A program made the translations under genes and the position numbers. From AC-50 sp035640455 (GTDB lineage: Bacteria > Actinomycetota > Thermoleophilia > Gaiellales > Gaiellaceae), in assembly GCA_035640455.1 (NCBI GenBank), contig DASQWB010000070.1:1-30386 (forward strand): DNA of 30,386 nt, in the 5' to 3' direction. This document shows, one piece after another, positions 26,889-30,386 of the stretch. Each line of letters begins with the position of its first letter. Positions within the stretch are counted from its first letter, which is position 1. The notes under the pieces were generated by a model that saw nothing but the letters and a program-made list of their open reading frames with translations, was not told the DNA's origin and searched no databases.

Positions 26889-27833
26889 ATGGAGAGCAGG
26901 CGCCGCGATCCGGATGTCGAAGGGTTCCTCGCCCTCCTCGCCGCGCGGCGCGCACCACGCACCGTCGACGCCTACCGGCGCGACCTAACCGCGATCTCAA
27001 ACTGGCTCGGCCGCCCGCTCGGACGCGCGACGGCGGACGAGCTCGAGCGCTACCTCGCCGAGCTGCGCGCGCAAGGGCTCGCCCCGGCGACGATCGCACG
27101 ACGCGCGGCGGCGCTGCGGTCGTTCTTCCGCCACCAGACGCTGCTCGGCACCCGCGGCGACAATCCCGCAGCGGAGCTCGAGCTGCCGCGCCGGATTCGC
27201 CGGCTCCCGCGGACCTTGTCGCCGGCCGAGGCCGAGCGGCTCGTCGAAGCCGCGGCCGGCACGCAGCCGCGCGACCTGCGAGACCGCGCCCTCGTCGAGC
27301 TCCTCTACGGCGCCGGCCTGCGCGTCTCGGAAGCGGTCTCGCTGGAGCGCGGGGGCGTCGACCTCGACGGCCGGCTCGTCCGCTGCATCGGCAAGGGCAG
27401 CAAGGAGCGCGTCGTCCCGATCGGGCGCCAGGCCGGGGAGGCGCTCCGCCGCTACCTCGCCCGCGGCCGCCCGTTCCTCGACCGCCGCCACCGCCCGGAA
27501 CTCTTCCTGAACGCAAAGGGCGGCCCGCTCACGCGGGCGGGCGCGTTCCTGATCCTGCGCCGGCTCGCGGCTCGCGCCGGGCTCGAGCCGGAGCGAATCC
27601 ATCCGCACCTCCTCCGCCACTCGTTCGCGACGCACCTCCTCGAGGGCGGCGCCGATCTGCGGAGCGTCCAGGAGATGCTCGGCCACGTCGACCTGGCTAC
27701 GACCGAGCTCTACACCCACGTATCCGATCGCCGCCGCCGCGAGTTGTACTACCGCGCCCATCCTCACGCCCGGCGGCGCCAGGTTTCGTCGGGCCGCAAG
27801 CGCGAAAGAAAAATGGGTTCCGATGGAGCTTGA
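26889..27833 (+). CDS. xerD: tyrosine recombinase, XerD-type
   Basis: A 314-residue recombinase of normal length. The core-binding domain starts VEGFLALLAARRAPRTVDAYRRDL; catalytic residues are R145 (GAGLRVSEAV), K169 (IGKGSKERVVP), H240-x-x-R243 (HPHLLRHSFATHLLEGGADLRSV), H266 (MLGHVDL) and the nucleophile Y275 (TTELYTHVS). It then has an extra basic tail HARRRQVSSGRKRERKMGSDGA. ATG 26889 was preferred over GTG 26871 because the latter adds only MQQTAG and no signal supports it. Its 3' end overlaps the next small gene by 11 bp. Together with the gene upstream it probably forms the dimer-resolving pair. Confidence 0.9.
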   Translation: MESRRRDPDVEGFLALLAARRAPRTVDAYRRDLTAISNWLGRPLGRATADELERYLAELRAQGLAPATIARRAAALRSFFRHQTLLGTRGDNPAAELELPRRIRRLPRTLSPAEAERLVEAAAGTQPRDLRDRALVELLYGAGLRVSEAVSLERGGVDLDGRLVRCIGKGSKERVVPIGRQAGEALRRYLARGRPFLDRRHRPELFLNAKGGPLTRAGAFLILRRLAARAGLEPERIHPHLLRHSFATHLLEGGADLRSVQEMLGHVDLATTELYTHVSDRRRRELYYRAHPHARRRQVSSGRKRERKMGSDGA

Positions 27834-27996
27834 TCCTCACCTCGCAGTCCTGCTCGCCTCGTCGACGGCCGTCGGGTTCCTGATGACGATCGCGGGCGTG
27901 CACAAGAGCGCCCTCGAGTGGCGCCACCGCCGCCGCGTCTGCCCCTCCTGCGGTCGCCGTCTCGAGCGCGGCGCCTGCACCTGCTCGCGAGGCTAA
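27823..27996 (+). CDS. small membrane protein with C-terminal zinc ribbon (57 aa)
   Basis: Starts MELDPHLAVLLASSTAVGFL followed by MTIAGV, that is one transmembrane helix, then a basic linker ALEWRHRRR and a C-terminal ribbon V-C-P-S-C-GRRLERGA-C-T-C (four Cys in two pairs), which should bind zinc. The ATG lies inside the end of xerD with an 11-bp overlap, so translation is probably coupled. I do not recognise the family. The cysteine layout and membrane helix, plus the overlap, make it likely real despite its size. Confidence 0.6.
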   Translation: MELDPHLAVLLASSTAVGFLMTIAGVHKSALEWRHRRRVCPSCGRRLERGACTCSRG

Positions 27997-28000
27997 GCGG

Positions 28001-28498
28001 CTAACGAGGCCCGGCGCGCTTCTTGAGCGCCGCGGCGACGCGCGCCGCCGCGGCTCGCAGCTCCTGCGGCTCCTCCTCGGCTTCGGCGAGGCCGCGCAGG
28101 ATCAGGATCGTGTCGCGCTGGGGCGACCCGTTCCGGAGGCAGACGACCGCGAGGCGCCGCACGGCCTGGTTCGGGTCGCGGGCCGCGAGCTCGTGGAGGA
28201 GCGGCCGCACGGCGTTGACGACGCCGGGGTGCTCGCGCGAGAGGAGCTCGAGCGACACGAGCCCCGAGCCGCGGCAGGCCGGGCTCTCGTCGTCGAGCCC
28301 GCGCCGGAGGAGCTCGAGCTTCTGGCGGAAGCGGAACTGGCCGACGGCGCGATAGGCCGCCGCGCGCTCGCGGAAGTCGCCGCTCCGCGCGGCCGCCTCG
28401 AGCTCCTCGTCCCACTGAGCCCGGAGCTGGGCGAGCTCGCGCTCGGCGCCCCGCTCTGCGAGCGCCGCAGCCTCGGCGGCGGCCTCGGTAAGGGTCAA
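28001..28498 (-). CDS. HEAT-repeat-like helical protein
   Basis: A 165-residue all-helical protein. Repeated helix pairs such as ERAAAYRAVGQFRFRQKLELLRRGLDDESPACRGSGLVSLELLSREHPGVVNAVRPLLHELAARDPNQAVRRLAVVCLRNG match HEAT or Armadillo-type repeats, which bind other proteins. The start is TTG at 28498, overlapping the citrate synthase stop as TTGA, so its translation is coupled to citrate synthase; the meaning of that link is unknown. The charged N-terminus (AAEAAALAERGAERELAQLRAQWDEELEAA) is a probable coiled coil. Confidence 0.72.
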   Translation of the reverse strand: MTLTEAAAEAAALAERGAERELAQLRAQWDEELEAAARSGDFRERAAAYRAVGQFRFRQKLELLRRGLDDESPACRGSGLVSLELLSREHPGVVNAVRPLLHELAARDPNQAVRRLAVVCLRNGSPQRDTILILRGLAEAEEEPQELRAAAARVAAALKKRAGPR

Positions 28499-29574
28499 GC
28501 CGGCTGGAGGGCGCGGGGCGCCGGCCCGACGTAGCGGGCGGACGGCCGGAACAGCCGTCCCGTTCGCTTCTGCTCGAGGATGTGCGCCGACCAGCCCGCT
28601 ACGCGGGAGCAGGCGAACATCGCCGGCACGAGGGGCGGCGGGATCTCCGCGACGTCGAGGACGATCGCCGAGTAGTACTCGACGTTCGTGGCGAGGACGC
28701 GCTCCGGATGCCGCTCCTGGAGCGCCTTGAGCGCGGCCTGCTCGAGCTCCTCAGCGACATCGACGTTCGGCGCCCCGAGCTCCTTCGCGGTCCGCTTGAG
28801 CAGCCGCGAGCGGGGATCCTCGGCGCGATAGACCCGGTGACCGAAGCCCATGATCTTCTTGCGGGCGGCGAGGGTCTCGCGCACCCAGCGTTCGGGGTCG
28901 TCCATCGCAGTGACCTCCTCGAGCATCGGCTTCACGTACGCGGGCGCGCCACCATGGAGCGGTCCGGAGAGCGCGCCGACCGCCGACGAGAGCGCGGCGG
29001 CGCAGTCGGCGCCCGTCGAGGCGACGATCCGCGCGGTGAAGGTCGAGGCGTTCAGGCCGTGCTCGGCCGTGCAGATCCAGTAGGTGTCGATCGCCTTGAC
29101 GTGCTTCGGGTCGGCCTCGCCGCGCCAGCGGAGCAGGAACTTCTCGGCCACGGTCCTGCCCTTCGCGACCACGTCGTCGGGCGCCGGCTCCCGTCCCTCG
29201 GCGACCGCGGCGGATCGGGCGACGATCCCCATCATCTGCGCGGACAGTCGACCCAGGTCCTCACGAGCCTGCTCGTCGGAGATCTCGTTCAGCTTGCGGA
29301 GCTTCCACACGCCGCCGAGGCGCGCCGTCTCGGCCTGGAGATCGGCCGGCGCGTTGCCGGAGAGCGCCGCGGGCTCGTACGGCTCCGGCGCCGGCATCTT
29401 CGAGTCGAGGTCGTCGTCGACGAGGAGGCCCCAGACGTTCTCGTATGGGTAGTGCCCGACGAGGTCCTCGATGTCGATGCCGCGGTAGCGGAGCGAGCCG
29501 CCTTCCCGATCGGGCTCGGCGATCTCCGTCTCGACTGCGACGACCCCTTCGAGGCCGGGCTTGAAGTCGTTCAT
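28495..29574 (-). CDS. citA: citrate synthase, CitA-like
   Basis: A 359-residue enzyme condensing acetyl-CoA with oxaloacetate. The full-length family pattern is visible: GGSLRYRGIDIEDLV at 26-39, AEHGLNASTFTARIVAST (170-187), SGPLHGGAPAYV (203-214) with catalytic His207, and GFGHRVYRAEDPR (243-255) with His246. The third catalytic position, Asp in most citrate synthases (NVDFYSG), is Glu299 here (ATNVEYYSAIV). From memory the M. tuberculosis CitA group (Rv0889c) also has NVE, so this is a family trait and not a defect. Start is ATG at 29574, with TACATT 8 nt upstream. It is divergent from icd and coupled to the HEAT-repeat gene downstream. Confidence 0.95.
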   Translation of the reverse strand: MNDFKPGLEGVVAVETEIAEPDREGGSLRYRGIDIEDLVGHYPYENVWGLLVDDDLDSKMPAPEPYEPAALSGNAPADLQAETARLGGVWKLRKLNEISDEQAREDLGRLSAQMMGIVARSAAVAEGREPAPDDVVAKGRTVAEKFLLRWRGEADPKHVKAIDTYWICTAEHGLNASTFTARIVASTGADCAAALSSAVGALSGPLHGGAPAYVKPMLEEVTAMDDPERWVRETLAARKKIMGFGHRVYRAEDPRSRLLKRTAKELGAPNVDVAEELEQAALKALQERHPERVLATNVEYYSAIVLDVAEIPPPLVPAMFACSRVAGWSAHILEQKRTGRLFRPSARYVGPAPRALQPA

Positions 29575-29582
29575 CGGCCGGG

Positions 29583-29598
29583 AATGTATCTGTAAGGT
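29583..29598. promoter_or_regulatory. overlapping divergent promoters, citrate synthase and icd
   Basis: Only 35 bp separate the two start codons. On the minus strand TACATT (29583-29588) ends 8 nt before the citrate synthase ATG; on the plus strand TAAGGT (29593-29598) ends 11 nt before the icd ATG. The -10 elements lie almost back to back, so the two TCA-cycle genes may be controlled together. Confidence 0.4.
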
Positions 29599-29609
29599 GC
29601 CGCCTCGGG

Positions 29610-30386
<777 letters not shown>

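Noticed and set aside
28495..29574. Citrate synthase with a mutated catalytic Asp (Glu299)
   Set aside because: The CitA group as I recall it from M. tuberculosis also has NVE at this place, so this is a subfamily trait, not a lesion.

Overview
This is a GC-rich (about 70 %) bacterial chromosome segment dense with housekeeping genes. I infer an actinobacterium, most likely of the deep-branching class Thermoleophilia (Gaiella/Solirubrobacter-like). The grounds are the strong G/C third-position bias, many GTG and TTG starts, a CitA-type citrate synthase, an Asp23-family protein, ATP-type PEP carboxykinase, and several genes whose only promoter-like signal sits 6-8 nt upstream of the start codon. 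The placement is an inference; no 16S rRNA is present.

Layout. 1-610: the end of a Phd/YefM-type antitoxin and its VapC-type PIN toxin. 620-4737: secreted or surface proteins, namely a GH18 chitinase with a possible DasR-type (dre) operator, a beta-propeller lipoprotein candidate, a small membrane protein and an Ig-like secreted protein. 5032-6225: an AT-richer, probably acquired gene of unknown function. 6462-6722: tRNA-Val(CAC), a cluster of hairpins and the SRP RNA, followed by a secreted beta-helix protein. 7877-11271: the dnaX-ybaB-recR replication/repair cluster, interrupted by an unrecognised gene and a cyclic-nucleotide-binding-domain gene. 11272-14472: a four-helix membrane protein divergent from lysC-asd-beta-carbonic anhydrase. 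14441-17466: two small-protein genes leading into a zinc-ribbon metallo-beta-lactamase-fold gene, then a metallophosphoesterase-Asp23-GNAT operon. 17522-21206: succinate dehydrogenase of the unusual CCG-subunit kind (sdhA, sdhB, sdhE-like). 21277-23470: an AAA ATPase and a secreted zinc peptidase. 23467-25715: pckA divergent from a GNAT acetyltransferase. 25865-27996: two tandem Xer recombinases and a tiny membrane/zinc-ribbon protein. 28001-30386: citrate synthase with a coupled HEAT-repeat gene, divergent from isocitrate dehydrogenase, which runs off the window.

Metabolically, citrate synthase, isocitrate dehydrogenase and succinate dehydrogenase (TCA cycle) lie near pckA (gluconeogenesis from oxaloacetate) and lysC-asd (aspartate to aspartate semialdehyde), so much of the window concerns four-carbon-acid metabolism. 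Genes are tightly packed: many start-stop overlaps (TAGTG, TGATG, ATGA, TTGA, CTGA) imply translational coupling, and several convergent genes share their stop codons.

No transposon, prophage, CRISPR array or clear new defence system is visible. The items most worth a second look are a three-copy double-hairpin repeat (about 10554, 15621, 25749), a dre-like operator before the chitinase, a probable CTG start for the carbonic anhydrase, the four-cysteine third cluster of SdhB with a CCG partner and no visible membrane anchor, and the atypical-composition gene at 5032-6225.
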